From Kitasatospora sp052076145 (lineage in GTDB: Bacteria; Actinomycetota; Actinomycetes; Streptomycetales; Streptomycetaceae), in assembly GCF_052076145.1 (NCBI RefSeq), contig NZ_CP197246.1:5766001-5830000 (forward strand): a stretch of DNA of 64,000 nt, read 5' to 3'. Below, piece after piece: positions 16,690 to 24,713 of this stretch. How positions within the stretch are numbered: the stretch's first letter is position 1; every line of letters begins with the position of its first letter. Under the pieces are notes generated by a model. The model was given only the letters and a program-made list of their open reading frames with translations, ran no database searches and was not told where the DNA came from. Both the position numbers and the translations under genes were made by a program.

Positions 16690-19392
16690 ATGAGACTGGG
16701 CGGGGTGTGGCGCAAGCGGGTACTGGTCGGCCTGCTGGTGCTGCTGGTGGCCGTGGTGGGTACGACGATCGCGGTGGCCGCCAAGGGGCAGCCGGCTGCG
16801 GTCCGCGAGGAGGATCGTTTCCTCGACCTGCCGGAGACCCCCGGCAGCGCCGCGACGATCAGCCTGGACACCTCCTTCTTCACCACCGGCAGCACCCCGC
16901 GCCCGGCAGTCCTGCTGGCCCACGGCTTCGGCGGCAGCAAGGACGGCGAGCGCGACCGCGCCCGCGAGCTGGCGCGGGCCGGGTACGCGGTGCTGACCTG
17001 GTCGGCGCGCGGCTTCGGGCACTCCACCGGCAAGATCGGGCTGGACGCGCCGGACCGCGAGATCGCCGACGTCAAGCACCTGGTCGACTGGCTGGCCCAG
17101 CGCCCCGAGGTGCAGCTCGACGCCCCGGGCGACCCGCGCGTCGGCATCACGGGCGCCTCGTACGGTGGCGGCGCCGCGCTGCTCGGCGCCGCCTACGACC
17201 CCCGGATCGACGCCGTCGCCAGCGAGATCACCTGGTGGGACCTGGCGGACTCGCTCTTCCCGCAGAGCATCGCCAAGGACGGCGACGGGGTGTTCAAGAA
17301 GCTCTGGGCCGGGATCTTCTTCACCACCGGCTCGGCGGGCGATCTGACCGCGCAGCCGGGCAAGCCGCAGAAGGCCGCCGGCCCGCCCGGCTGCGGGCGG
17401 TTCCTGGACGAGCTGTGCGCGATGTACGACCGCGTCGCGACCGCCGGGCGGCCGGACCAGGCCGCCGTCGAGCTGCTGAAGCGCTCCAGCCCCTCCTCCG
17501 TCGCGGACAGGCTCAAGGTGCCGACGCTGGTGGTGCAGGGCCAGCAGGACTCGCTCTTCCCGCTCGACCAGGGCGACGCCATCGCGAAGGCCGTCGCCGC
17601 GAACGGCGCGCCCGTCGCGGTCGACTGGTTCGCGGGCGGGCACGACGGCGGCACCGAGGGCAGCACCCGCACCGACGCCCGCGTCACCGCCTGGTTCGAC
17701 CACTACCTCAAGCGGGAGGATGTCGACACCGGCCCGGCCTTCCGCGTCACCCGCACCGGCGGCGTCGACTCGACCGGCTTCCAGGCCGTGCTGCGCGGCG
17801 CCGACGCCGACGCGTACCCGGGCCTCGGCGGCACCGCCACCCGCAGCTTCCCCCTGGTCGGGGCCGAGCAGACCGTCGCCAACCCGCCCGGCGGCGCACC
17901 GCCGAACATCTCCGGCCTGCCCGGCATCGGCGCGCTCTCGCAGGCCGCCACCCTCGGCGTCGGCCTCTCGCTCGACTTCCCCGGCCAGTACGCGAGCTTC
18001 GACTCCACGCCGCTCGACTCCGCGCTGCACCTGACCGGCGCGCCCACCGTCCGGGTGAGCGTCAAGACCGACCGCCCGGACGCGGTGCTCTTCGCCAAGC
18101 TCTACGACCTCGGCCCGGACGGCAAGCAGACGCTGCCGCAGCAGCTCGTCGCCCCGCTGCGGATGACGGACGGCCAGACCGCGACCGTCACCCTGCCCGC
18201 CGTCGACCACACCTTCCCCGCCGGGCACCGCCTGCGGCTCGTCCTCGCGGCCACCGACCTCGCGTACGCCTCGCCCGCGCAGCCCGCCACGTACCGGATC
18301 GCCGTGGCCGGGCCGCTCGCCGCGCCGACGGTGGAGCAGCTGAAGACCGAGGCCGCACCGCTGCCCGCCCGCACCTGGGTGCTGCCGCTGATCGCCCTGG
18401 CGGTGGCGGCGTTGCTGCTGGTGGGTCGTCGCCGCCGGACCCCGGCGCCGGACCCGTCGTTGCTCGACGTGCCGCTGCGGATCACCGGCCTGAGCAAGCG
18501 TTACAAGGGCGCCGCCGACCGGTATGCCGTCCGCGAGCTGTCCTTCCAGGTCGAGCAGGGCCAGGTGCTCGGCCTGCTCGGGCCCAACGGCGCCGGCAAG
18601 ACCACGACACTGCGGATGCTGATGGGCCTGATCCGGCCGGACGCGGGGGAGGTGCGGCTGTTCGGCCACGCCGTCCGCCCGGGTGCGCCGGTGCTCTCCC
18701 GGGTCGGGGCCTTCGTCGAGGGCGCCGGGTTCCTGCCGCACCTCACCGGCCGGGCCAACCTGCACCTGTACTGGAAGGCGACCGGCCGCCCCACCGAGGA
18801 CGCCCACTTCGACGAGGCACTCGCCATCGCCGACCTCGGCGAGGCCCTCGACCGCGCCGTCCGCACCTACTCCCAGGGCATGCGCCAGCGCCTGGCCATC
18901 GCGCAGGCCATGCTCGGCCTGCCGGACCTGCTTATCCTGGACGAGCCCACCAACGGGCTCGACCCGCCGCAGATCCGCGAGATGCGCGAGGTGATGATCC
19001 GTTACGCCGCCGCCGGACGCACCGTCATCGTCTCCAGCCACCTGCTCTCCGAGGTCGAACAGAGCTGCACCCACCTGGTGGTGATGGACCGGGGCCGCCT
19101 GGTCAGTGCCGGGGCCGTCGCCGAGATCATCGGCCACGGCGAGCAACTGCTGATCGGCACCGGGCCCGGCTACGGCCCCGAGCAACTCGCCAAGGCCGCC
19201 GAGCAGGTCGCGCAGCTGTCCGGCGTCGGCGCGGTGGTGCCGGCCGAGCAGGGCCTGCTCGTCCAGCTGGACGGCCTGACGGCCGGAGAGCTGATCGCCG
19301 AACTCGTCCGGCTCGGCATCCCCGTCGAATCCGCCGGGCCGCACCGCCGCCTGGAGGACGCCTTCCTCTCCCTGATCGGAGGCTCCGCGTGA
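16690..19392 (+). CDS. Membrane-anchored S15-like alpha/beta hydrolase fused to an ABC transporter ATPase
   Basis: 900 residues. Residues 9-30 form an N-terminal signal anchor. Residues ~40-550 are an X-Pro dipeptidyl-peptidase/CocE-like hydrolase with LLAHGFGGS, nucleophile elbow GASYGG (S157), a VQGQQDSLFP acid loop, an FAGGHDGG histidine loop and a jelly-roll C-terminal part. A second membrane helix (~562-578) precedes the ABC ATPase (~594-900), which has Walker A GPNGAGKT (631-638), signature YSQGMRQR, Walker B LLILDEP and switch VIVSSH. The two helices would place the hydrolase outside and the ATPase inside. It overlaps the permease gene by GTGA. The ATPase resembles ABC-2/drug-exporter types; what is hydrolysed or moved is unknown. 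Confidence 0.85.
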   Translation: MRLGGVWRKRVLVGLLVLLVAVVGTTIAVAAKGQPAAVREEDRFLDLPETPGSAATISLDTSFFTTGSTPRPAVLLAHGFGGSKDGERDRARELARAGYAVLTWSARGFGHSTGKIGLDAPDREIADVKHLVDWLAQRPEVQLDAPGDPRVGITGASYGGGAALLGAAYDPRIDAVASEITWWDLADSLFPQSIAKDGDGVFKKLWAGIFFTTGSAGDLTAQPGKPQKAAGPPGCGRFLDELCAMYDRVATAGRPDQAAVELLKRSSPSSVADRLKVPTLVVQGQQDSLFPLDQGDAIAKAVAANGAPVAVDWFAGGHDGGTEGSTRTDARVTAWFDHYLKREDVDTGPAFRVTRTGGVDSTGFQAVLRGADADAYPGLGGTATRSFPLVGAEQTVANPPGGAPPNISGLPGIGALSQAATLGVGLSLDFPGQYASFDSTPLDSALHLTGAPTVRVSVKTDRPDAVLFAKLYDLGPDGKQTLPQQLVAPLRMTDGQTATVTLPAVDHTFPAGHRLRLVLAATDLAYASPAQPATYRIAVAGPLAAPTVEQLKTEAAPLPARTWVLPLIALAVAALLLVGRRRRTPAPDPSLLDVPLRITGLSKRYKGAADRYAVRELSFQVEQGQVLGLLGPNGAGKTTTLRMLMGLIRPDAGEVRLFGHAVRPGAPVLSRVGAFVEGAGFLPHLTGRANLHLYWKATGRPTEDAHFDEALAIADLGEALDRAVRTYSQGMRQRLAIAQAMLGLPDLLILDEPTNGLDPPQIREMREVMIRYAAAGRTVIVSSHLLSEVEQSCTHLVVMDRGRLVSAGAVAEIIGHGEQLLIGTGPGYGPEQLAKAAEQVAQLSGVGAVVPAEQGLLVQLDGLTAGELIAELVRLGIPVESAGPHRRLEDAFLSLIGGSA

Positions 19393-20252
19393 GCGCTGTC
19401 GACCACACCCCTGTCGACCATGCACCCGGCTATCGCGCCGCGCGGACGCTGCCGCTGCGGGTCGAGGCCCTCCGCCAGCTGCGGCGCCGCCGCACCATGG
19501 TGATCGGCGGGGTGCTCGCGGCACTGCCGTTCATCGTGCTGGTGGCCTTCCAGATCGGCGGGCCGCCCGGCCGTGCCGACCGCACCACCTTCATCGAGCT
19601 GGCCACCGCCTCCGGCCCCAACTTCGCCGCCACCCTGCTCTTCATGGGCACCGGCTTCCTGCTCGTCATCCCCGTCGCGCTCTTCTGCGGCGACACCGTC
19701 GCCTCCGAGGCCAGCTGGTCCTCGCTGCGCTACCTGCTCGCCGCACCCGTACCCCGGGCCCGGCTGCTGGCCCGCAAGTTCACCGTCGGCCTGGCCTTCT
19801 CCGCCGGGGCGGTCCTGCTGCTCCCGCTCATCGGGCTCGCCGTCGGCACGGCCGCGTACGGCTGGGGCGACCTGAAGCTGCCCACCGGCGCCAGCCTGCC
19901 CGCCTCCGTCGCGCTGCCGCGGCTCGCGCTCGCCGTGCTCTTCGTCTTCCTCAGCGAGCTGGTCATCGCGGCCCTGGCGTTCTGGCTCTCCACGGCGACG
20001 GACGCCCCGCTCGGCGCGGTCGGCGGGGCGGTCTTCCTCTCCATCATCACCGGCGTCCTGGACGCAATCACGGCGCTCGGCAGCCTGCGCGAGTGGCTGC
20101 CCGCCCACTGGCAGTACGCCTGGGCCGATGCCCTGCAACCCCAGCTGGAGTGGGGCGGCATGGTGCAGGGCGCGTCGCTGTCGTTCTCGTACGCGGTGGT
20201 GCTGCTGGCGCTGGCCTTCCGGGGCTTCGCCCGCAAGGACATCGTGTCCTAG
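19389..20252 (+). CDS. ABC-2 type transporter permease
   Basis: 287 residues from a GTG at 19389 that overlaps the preceding stop. Six hydrophobic segments (about 36-54, 80-100, 130-160, 175-200, 205-230 and 262-280) and the motif SEASWSSLRYLLAAPVPRARLLARK are typical of ABC-2 permeases. The motif marks the cytosolic loop that contacts the ATPase. Translational coupling to the hydrolase-ATPase fusion makes it that protein's membrane partner. Its stop lies 7 bp from the stop of the convergent DUF4287 gene, with no terminator between. Confidence 0.85.
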   Translation: MSAVDHTPVDHAPGYRAARTLPLRVEALRQLRRRRTMVIGGVLAALPFIVLVAFQIGGPPGRADRTTFIELATASGPNFAATLLFMGTGFLLVIPVALFCGDTVASEASWSSLRYLLAAPVPRARLLARKFTVGLAFSAGAVLLLPLIGLAVGTAAYGWGDLKLPTGASLPASVALPRLALAVLFVFLSELVIAALAFWLSTATDAPLGAVGGAVFLSIITGVLDAITALGSLREWLPAHWQYAWADALQPQLEWGGMVQGASLSFSYAVVLLALAFRGFARKDIVS

Positions 20253-20258
20253 AGCAGC

Positions 20259-20462
20259 TCAGCCCTCGGTGAGGGTGTGCTTCACGAGTGCGTTGGCGTG
20301 GCCGTGGCCGAGGCCGTGTTCGGTCTTGAGCCAGGCGACGAGTTCCATGTGCTTGGTGAGCGGCGAGGACCGGATGAGCTCCTGCCACTCGGCGACCGGT
20401 CGGCCGTACTTCTGCTCGATCGAGGGGAAGTAGCTGGCGGGGCCCTTCACGGGTTCGGTCAT
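20259..20462 (-). CDS. DUF4287-like small protein
   Basis: 67 residues: GPASYFPSIEQKYGRPVAEWQEL, then HMELVAWLKTEHGLGHGHANALVKHTL. This is the conserved DUF4287 pattern (a helical protein with a GHGHANALV signature). Function is unknown. It begins 1 bp after the stop of the DUF998 gene and is the last gene of the operon that starts at 21707. Confidence 0.85.
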   Translation of the reverse strand: MTEPVKGPASYFPSIEQKYGRPVAEWQELIRSSPLTKHMELVAWLKTEHGLGHGHANALVKHTLTEG

Positions 20463-20463
20463 G

Positions 20464-21159
20464 TCAGTGTCCTGTCTCGGTGTCTGTGTCTGTGTCTGTG
20501 TCAGTTGAGGTGGTCAGCTTGGTGCTGACTGCGGTCAGCCAGAGGAGGCCGAGCGCGGCACCGGCGGTGAAGGCCAGCACGGTGGCGGCGGAACCGGCGA
20601 AGCCGGCGAGGACCGCCACCGGTACGAGACGGTTGGCGAGGGCCCAGCCGCGCCGCCGCTGGGCCGCGAAGTGCCGGGCCAGCACCAGGAACGCGGCGCA
20701 CAGCGCGAGATATCCGACCGTGCCGCTGATCATGTGGACAGTGCCGTGCGCGCTCAGTGAGGCGACCCGGCCTTCGGGGGCGCCGACCGGGAATCCGGCG
20801 CCCGGGTCGGCGCGGAAGACTCCGGCAAGCAGGAAGGAGGCACCGAACACGCCGAGCAGCCGGGGTGCCCAGGTGCCGCCGGGCGTGCCGCGCAGCGCCC
20901 GGTGCGCCCCGACCGCGCCGAGGATCACCAGCGGGCCGGTGAGCAGGAACGAGGCGATCTGGACCCAGCCGAGGTCGCCGAGGCTGAGCTGGCTGAGCGC
21001 GTTACGGGTGAAGTCGAAGCCGTCCCGGGTCAGGCCCTGGATCAGGCCCGCGCCCAGGAACAGCGGGCCTGCCGCGATGCCGCCGAGCAGCAGGGTCCGC
21101 GCCCCCGGTCGGGCCGGGGCGGTGGTGGCGATCAGGGGTGCGTCGAGCGTCTGGGTCAT
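20464..21159 (-). CDS. DUF998-like integral membrane protein
   Basis: 231 residues from the ATG at 21159, which overlaps the stop of the DHFR-like gene (ATGA). Six membrane helices are visible, with the loop GFDFTRNALSQLSLGDLGWVQ and the AHGTVHMISG motif typical of DUF998 proteins. The C-terminus ends in an odd (Thr-Asp)n tail encoded by a hexanucleotide repeat at 20480-20503. Role unknown; co-transcribed with the DHFR-like reductase and DUF4287 genes. Confidence 0.8.
   Translation of the reverse strand: MTQTLDAPLIATTAPARPGARTLLLGGIAAGPLFLGAGLIQGLTRDGFDFTRNALSQLSLGDLGWVQIASFLLTGPLVILGAVGAHRALRGTPGGTWAPRLLGVFGASFLLAGVFRADPGAGFPVGAPEGRVASLSAHGTVHMISGTVGYLALCAAFLVLARHFAAQRRRGWALANRLVPVAVLAGFAGSAATVLAFTAGAALGLLWLTAVSTKLTTSTDTDTDTDTETGH
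20480..20503. repeat. Hexanucleotide microsatellite (GTGTCT)4, last unit imperfect
   Basis: Four tandem GTGTCT units, the last reading GTGTCA. They encode the repeated Thr-Asp tail of the DUF998 protein. A six-base unit keeps the frame, so copy-number change would only alter tail length. Confidence 0.9.
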
Positions 21160-21707
21160 GCGGAGCCCTCCTTGGCCGGGGCGTAGGCGAGGACCTGGAG
21201 GCCGGAGCTGAAGGTGGTGACGCCGATCGGGCGGAGGGTCTTCTTCGGGGAGGTCTCGGTGAAGAGGCGCTTGCCGGTTCCTTCGACGACGGGGCAGGTC
21301 CACAGCCGCAGCTCGTCGATCAGGTCGTGCTCCAGCAGGGTGTTGACGAAGTCGCCGCTGCCGTAGACGAGCAGGTCGCCGCCGTCCTGCTGCTTGAGCT
21401 CGGCCACGGCCGTCGGCACGTCGTCGGTGAGGAAGGTCGCGTTCCACTCGGGGGTGTCCAGGGTGGTGGTGGCGACGTACTTGGGCATGGCGTTCATCCG
21501 GTCGGCGAAGCCGTCCTCGTCCGTCATCGACGGCCAGGCCTGGGTGAAGCCCTGGTAGGTGGCGCGGCCGAGCAGGAGGGCGTCGGCGGCGAACAGCTGG
21601 GTGCGGGCGTACGCGGCGCCCTCCTCGTTGAAGTAGGGGGCAGTCCAGGCCGGGTGCTCCACGATGCCGTCGAGCGTGATGTAGAGGGAGGCGATGACCT
21701 TGCGCAT
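21156..21707 (-). CDS. Dihydrofolate reductase family protein (RibD C-terminal-like)
   Basis: 183 residues from the ATG at 21707; in-frame sequence further upstream runs into the regulatory repeats and is excluded. The protein starts MRKVIASLYITLDGIVEHP, then ADALLLGRATYQGF, KYVATTTLD, DLLVYGSGDFVNTLLEHDLIDELRLWTCPVVEGTGKRLF. These are the marks of RibD-C/DHFR-like NADPH reductases common in actinobacteria and often under a TetR regulator. The natural substrate is not known. It is the first gene of a three-gene operon and divergent from tetR at 21864. Confidence 0.85.
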   Translation of the reverse strand: MRKVIASLYITLDGIVEHPAWTAPYFNEEGAAYARTQLFAADALLLGRATYQGFTQAWPSMTDEDGFADRMNAMPKYVATTTLDTPEWNATFLTDDVPTAVAELKQQDGGDLLVYGSGDFVNTLLEHDLIDELRLWTCPVVEGTGKRLFTETSPKKTLRPIGVTTFSSGLQVLAYAPAKEGSA

Positions 21708-21756
21708 GGGAGAGGCGTCCTTCGGGTGGCGGGCGCAGAAGTGCCCTTGTGTACGA

Positions 21757-21854
21757 TGTCCACATTCGGAAGGTGCGGTGATCCGCGCCCCCCGGTCGAT
21801 CTTCCAGAAGCCTAGACGAGCAAAGTGGATGCTGTCCACATTGCTGTCCACATT
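21757..21854. promoter_or_regulatory. Three TGTCCACATT repeats, candidate TetR binding sites
   Basis: The decamer TGTCCACATT occurs at 21757-21766, 21833-21842 and 21845-21854. The last two are 12 bp apart, so they lie on nearly the same DNA face. The middle copy forms GTGGA(N6)TCCAC with bases just upstream. All three lie between the divergent DHFR-like and tetR genes, and the rightmost ends close to the tetR ribosome-binding site. They are likely operator elements for that TetR. Confidence 0.6.
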
Positions 21855-21863
21855 GGAGTTGAG

Positions 21864-22505
21864 ATGGCCTCAGACGCCGAGAACCCGAAGCGGGACACCT
21901 ACCGCCACGGCGACCTCCGCAACGCGCTGATCGAGGCCGGCCTCGAACTCGCCCGCACCGGCGGGCCGGAGGCCGTCGTCCTACGGGCCGTCACCCGGCA
22001 GGCGGGCGTCGTGCCCAACGCGGCCTACCGCCACTTCGCCGACCGGGGCGCACTACTGCACGCCGTCTCCCAGGCCGCGATGGCCCAGGTCGCCCGCGCC
22101 ATGGAGGCCGACCAGGCCGCCCTGCCCCCGACCGCCGACCCCACAGCCGCCGCCCGAGCCCGCTTCCGCGCCGTCGGCACCGGCTACCTCCGGTTCGCCC
22201 AGGAGGAGCCCGGCCTCTTCCGCGCGGCCTTCCACGTCCCCGCCGACATGGCCTATGCCGCCGCCGACACCTCCGCCGGAGACAGCGGCAAGACCCCCTT
22301 CGAACTCCTCGGCGCCGCCCTCGACGACCTCACGGCAGTCGGCCTGATGCCCGAGGACCGCCGCCCCGGCGCCGAGTTCCTCGCCTGGTCCGCCGTCCAC
22401 GGCCTCGCCGCCCTCATCATCGACGGCCCCCTGCGCGGCCTGCACGCCACCCAGGCCCACGAGGCGGGCCAGCTGCTCATCGACATGATCGAACGCGGCA
22501 TCTGA
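21864..22505 (+). CDS. TetR/AcrR family transcriptional regulator
   Basis: 213 residues from the ATG at 21864, with GGAG 7 bp upstream. An upstream in-frame ATG at 21825 would translate the repeated operator DNA and is less likely. The helix-turn-helix is clear (RNALIEAGLELARTGGPEAVVLRAVTRQAGVVPNAAYRHF), and the C-terminal domain resembles the TetR_C_33/WHG types (YLRFAQEEPGLFRAAF, AWSAVHGLAALIIDGPL). It is divergent from the DHFR-like operon, which it probably represses. Confidence 0.9.
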   Translation: MASDAENPKRDTYRHGDLRNALIEAGLELARTGGPEAVVLRAVTRQAGVVPNAAYRHFADRGALLHAVSQAAMAQVARAMEADQAALPPTADPTAAARARFRAVGTGYLRFAQEEPGLFRAAFHVPADMAYAAADTSAGDSGKTPFELLGAALDDLTAVGLMPEDRRPGAEFLAWSAVHGLAALIIDGPLRGLHATQAHEAGQLLIDMIERGI

Positions 22506-22591
22506 CGACCGTTGTTGGTGTGGGGGCGTCCTTCCCATCGGATCCGACAAGTTCTGGTCGCTACTGCCCGCCGCGCTATTACGCTCGGGGG

Positions 22592-23647
22592 ATGAGCGGC
22601 AGCCAGGCGGATCCACCAGGCAGGCGGGCAACTTCGGGCCGTGGACGCCTGAGGCTACTTCCGATCGGCTGGGCTCTCGCGTTGGCCATCGTTGTGGCGC
22701 TGCTCGTGCTGATCGGGGCAACGCTCATCGGAGTCGTCCTGCTCGGGTTTCGCGAGATCAAAAGGGAACCTCAGGTGTCGGCGGGCACCTTGTTCGATCT
22801 TCTGAAGGTCAGCTTCGCTCTGGTGGCGGGGGCGGGCGGCCTCGTGGCGCTTGTCATGGCCTATCGGCGACAGCGGCTCGCCGAGTACGCTCACGAACTC
22901 GACCAGTCCAAAGAAGATCGTGAACGTAGCAGGATGTTCAATGAGCGGTTCAGCTCAGCTGCGGGTCAACTCGGGCACGAACATGCCGCGGTACGCCTGG
23001 CTGGAGTGTACGCAATGGCCGGCCTCGCAGATGACTGGCAAGCCCATCGACAGACCTGCATCGACGTGCTGTGCGCCTACCTGCGCATGCCGTACCCGCT
23101 GGCGCCAGCCGAGCCCTCCCCTGGGTACGTCGGGTGGCTTCACACCCGGGAGGTCCGCCACACCGTCATACGTGTCATAACCGCCCACCTTCGGGACGAC
23201 GCAGCCGTTTCGTGGTGCGGACACGATTTCGACTTCACCGGAACCGTCTTTGACGGCGGCGACTTCACTCGCGCAAGGTTCACTGGTGGCACGGTCATCT
23301 TTGAGCGCGCCAAGTTCTCCAGTGGGGAGGTCGCCTTCCATGGCGCCAACTTCGCCGGTGGCGTCGTGGGTTTCTGGGCCGCAGAGTTCCAAGGCGGTCA
23401 GGTCTACTTTCCCGATGCCACGTTCAGCGGTGGCACCGTCTCCTTCGAGGAGGCCAAATTTTTCGCTGGTCTGGTCTGCTTCGACCACGCCAAGTTCGTC
23501 GGCGGGCGGGTCCACTTCCGCGCTGCGGAGTTCGCCGGTGGCGAGGTCAACTTCCTTGACATCATGGACTGGTCCAAGCCGCCGGAGTTCGATGCTGACC
23601 AGCCACCTACAGGCGTCCTGATCACGCACCACCTGGACACCGCCTAA
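22592..23647 (+). CDS. Membrane protein with pentapeptide-type repeat domain
   Basis: 351 residues from the ATG at 22592. Two membrane helices lie at ~25-55 and ~70-92, followed by a cytosolic coiled-coil-like linker (RLAEYAHELDQSKEDRERSRMFNERFSSAAGQLGHE) with the AAVRLAGVYAMAGLADDW motif common in actinobacterial pentapeptide proteins. Residues ~210-335 hold eight or so repeats of the form A-x-F-x-G-G-x-V-x-F. The repeat unit is about 13 residues, as in the Pentapeptide_3/Pentapeptide_4 groups forming a right-handed beta-helix. The role is unknown; such proteins are often membrane-linked scaffolds. Confidence 0.8.
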   Translation: MSGSQADPPGRRATSGRGRLRLLPIGWALALAIVVALLVLIGATLIGVVLLGFREIKREPQVSAGTLFDLLKVSFALVAGAGGLVALVMAYRRQRLAEYAHELDQSKEDRERSRMFNERFSSAAGQLGHEHAAVRLAGVYAMAGLADDWQAHRQTCIDVLCAYLRMPYPLAPAEPSPGYVGWLHTREVRHTVIRVITAHLRDDAAVSWCGHDFDFTGTVFDGGDFTRARFTGGTVIFERAKFSSGEVAFHGANFAGGVVGFWAAEFQGGQVYFPDATFSGGTVSFEEAKFFAGLVCFDHAKFVGGRVHFRAAEFAGGEVNFLDIMDWSKPPEFDADQPPTGVLITHHLDTA

Positions 23648-23847
23648 TGCTCCGACCCGGAGGTTCGCCGGATTGGTGCGGCAGGCTTCGTTTCGCGCCT
23701 CTGGGCCACTTCGGACCGCTGCCGAAGATCAAGCTCGCCAACTCGAACCGCCCCCAACCAGAACGGGCGTTGGTCGGCGTGAAGCTCAGCTCGACGTTGT
23801 TGCGCCTCGCTCACCGGCTGATCCGAATGGCCGAGGGTGCCGACCCC

Positions 23848-24020
23848 GGTCTGCGGATTGGTTGGTCGTACTCGCTGTCGCCGCTGAAGAGGGAGCTGGC
23901 CCTGATCCGGGCTCGAGTACGTGAGCATCGCCCCGGTCGACCGGGTGACTACGAACCGGGCGAGATAGCTCAGTGCGACCTGTGCTTCCCCGAAGCGAGT
24001 GTGTCGGTGGTGCCGAGGCA
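23848..24020 (+). pseudogene. istA: Remnant of an IS21-family transposase (IstA)
   Basis: In one forward frame the translation reads GLRIGWSYSLSPLK, then RVREHRPG, then YEPGEIAQCDLCFPEA. This matches the segment of IS21 IstA around the start of the DDE catalytic domain (typically RIGW-SL--LK--VRELRP then Y-PGE-AQCDLWFP), with a short insertion. Neither the helix-turn-helix part nor the rest of the catalytic domain follows, and no istB or terminal repeats are visible. The rest of the gene-free stretch 23648-23969 shows nothing else I recognise. This is an old insertion scar. Confidence 0.6.
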
Positions 24021-24458
24021 GGCGGGCTCGGTGTCAAAGCCGCACACGTCGGCTACTCGGTCCTGCTCGACACGGGCGGCATTCTCGCGCCACCACGCGA
24101 CATCCCTCTCCAACTCGTCCAGGACTTCGCGTCGCAGTTCGATGTGGTCGATGAATTCGGCTGGCAGCCTGACTCCGTGGTCGAGGACGTAGTGGGCGAG
24201 CCCTTCCGGCCAGAGGTAGTAGCCATCGGTGAAGTCGCGGGACCCGTTGGAGCGTGAACACAGCCGACACCTCGATGACCCCATCCAGTATCCGGCGACC
24301 TGCCCGTGCTCCAGATAGTCCGCGACCGACAGCCGTTCGGCCTCGTCCCACGCAGGATCAACAAGATCAGCGGGGTTCGGCAGCTCCTGGTTCTCCGAGG
24401 ACCGCCAGAAACCGAGCAGCCTGACCGGACGGTCGGGATGTTCACGCAACTCAGGCAT
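23970..24458 (-). CDS. Conserved hypothetical protein with CRLC motif
   Basis: 162 residues from the ATG at 24458. Features are an N-terminal RPVRLLGFWRS, a WMGSSRCRLCSRSNGSRDFTDGYYLWPEGLAHYVLDHGVRLPAEFIDHI core, and a following helix (RREVLDELERDVAWWRENA). The core is a recurrent small-protein pattern in Streptomyces; CxxC may bind zinc. The last ~20 residues run into the IS21 remnant on the other strand, so the original C-terminus may have been replaced. Function unknown. Confidence 0.65.
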   Translation of the reverse strand: MPELREHPDRPVRLLGFWRSSENQELPNPADLVDPAWDEAERLSVADYLEHGQVAGYWMGSSRCRLCSRSNGSRDFTDGYYLWPEGLAHYVLDHGVRLPAEFIDHIELRREVLDELERDVAWWRENAARVEQDRVADVCGFDTEPACLGTTDTLASGKHRSH

Positions 24459-24598
24459 GCCCGAAGACTTTCACGATGACGGTCCCGCGTCACTTCAGTT
24501 GTACCTTCCCCGTCTTGTTGCGCTGAAAGGTGGCGCTGCGTCGTGTCAGGAGCCAGCGCAGGGCCGCACGGCCGATGCGGATCACGTGTGGACGCGCC

Positions 24599-24613
24599 GC
24601 AGAGCGGCTCTGC
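24599..24613. promoter_or_regulatory. Perfect 15-bp palindrome, candidate operator
   Basis: GCAGAGCGGCTCTGC is a 7+1+7 palindrome in the 255-bp gap between the STAND gene and the hypothetical gene at 24458. A one-base loop is too small for a terminator, so an operator is more likely. No other clear signal is visible in this gap. Confidence 0.35.
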
Positions 24614-24713
24614 CACCGCGCCACCCAGCTCGGCACCGAACGTCTCCCGATATCCAGCCGCCCCGAGGCGCAACATCGCTAGCCACAACCCGGCGAACCT
24701 ATGCGGCAGCGCA

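Noticed and set aside
24053..24688. A 211-codon minus-strand frame covering the 255-bp gap
   Set aside because: It overlaps the CRLC protein gene in another frame and has no recognisable domain.
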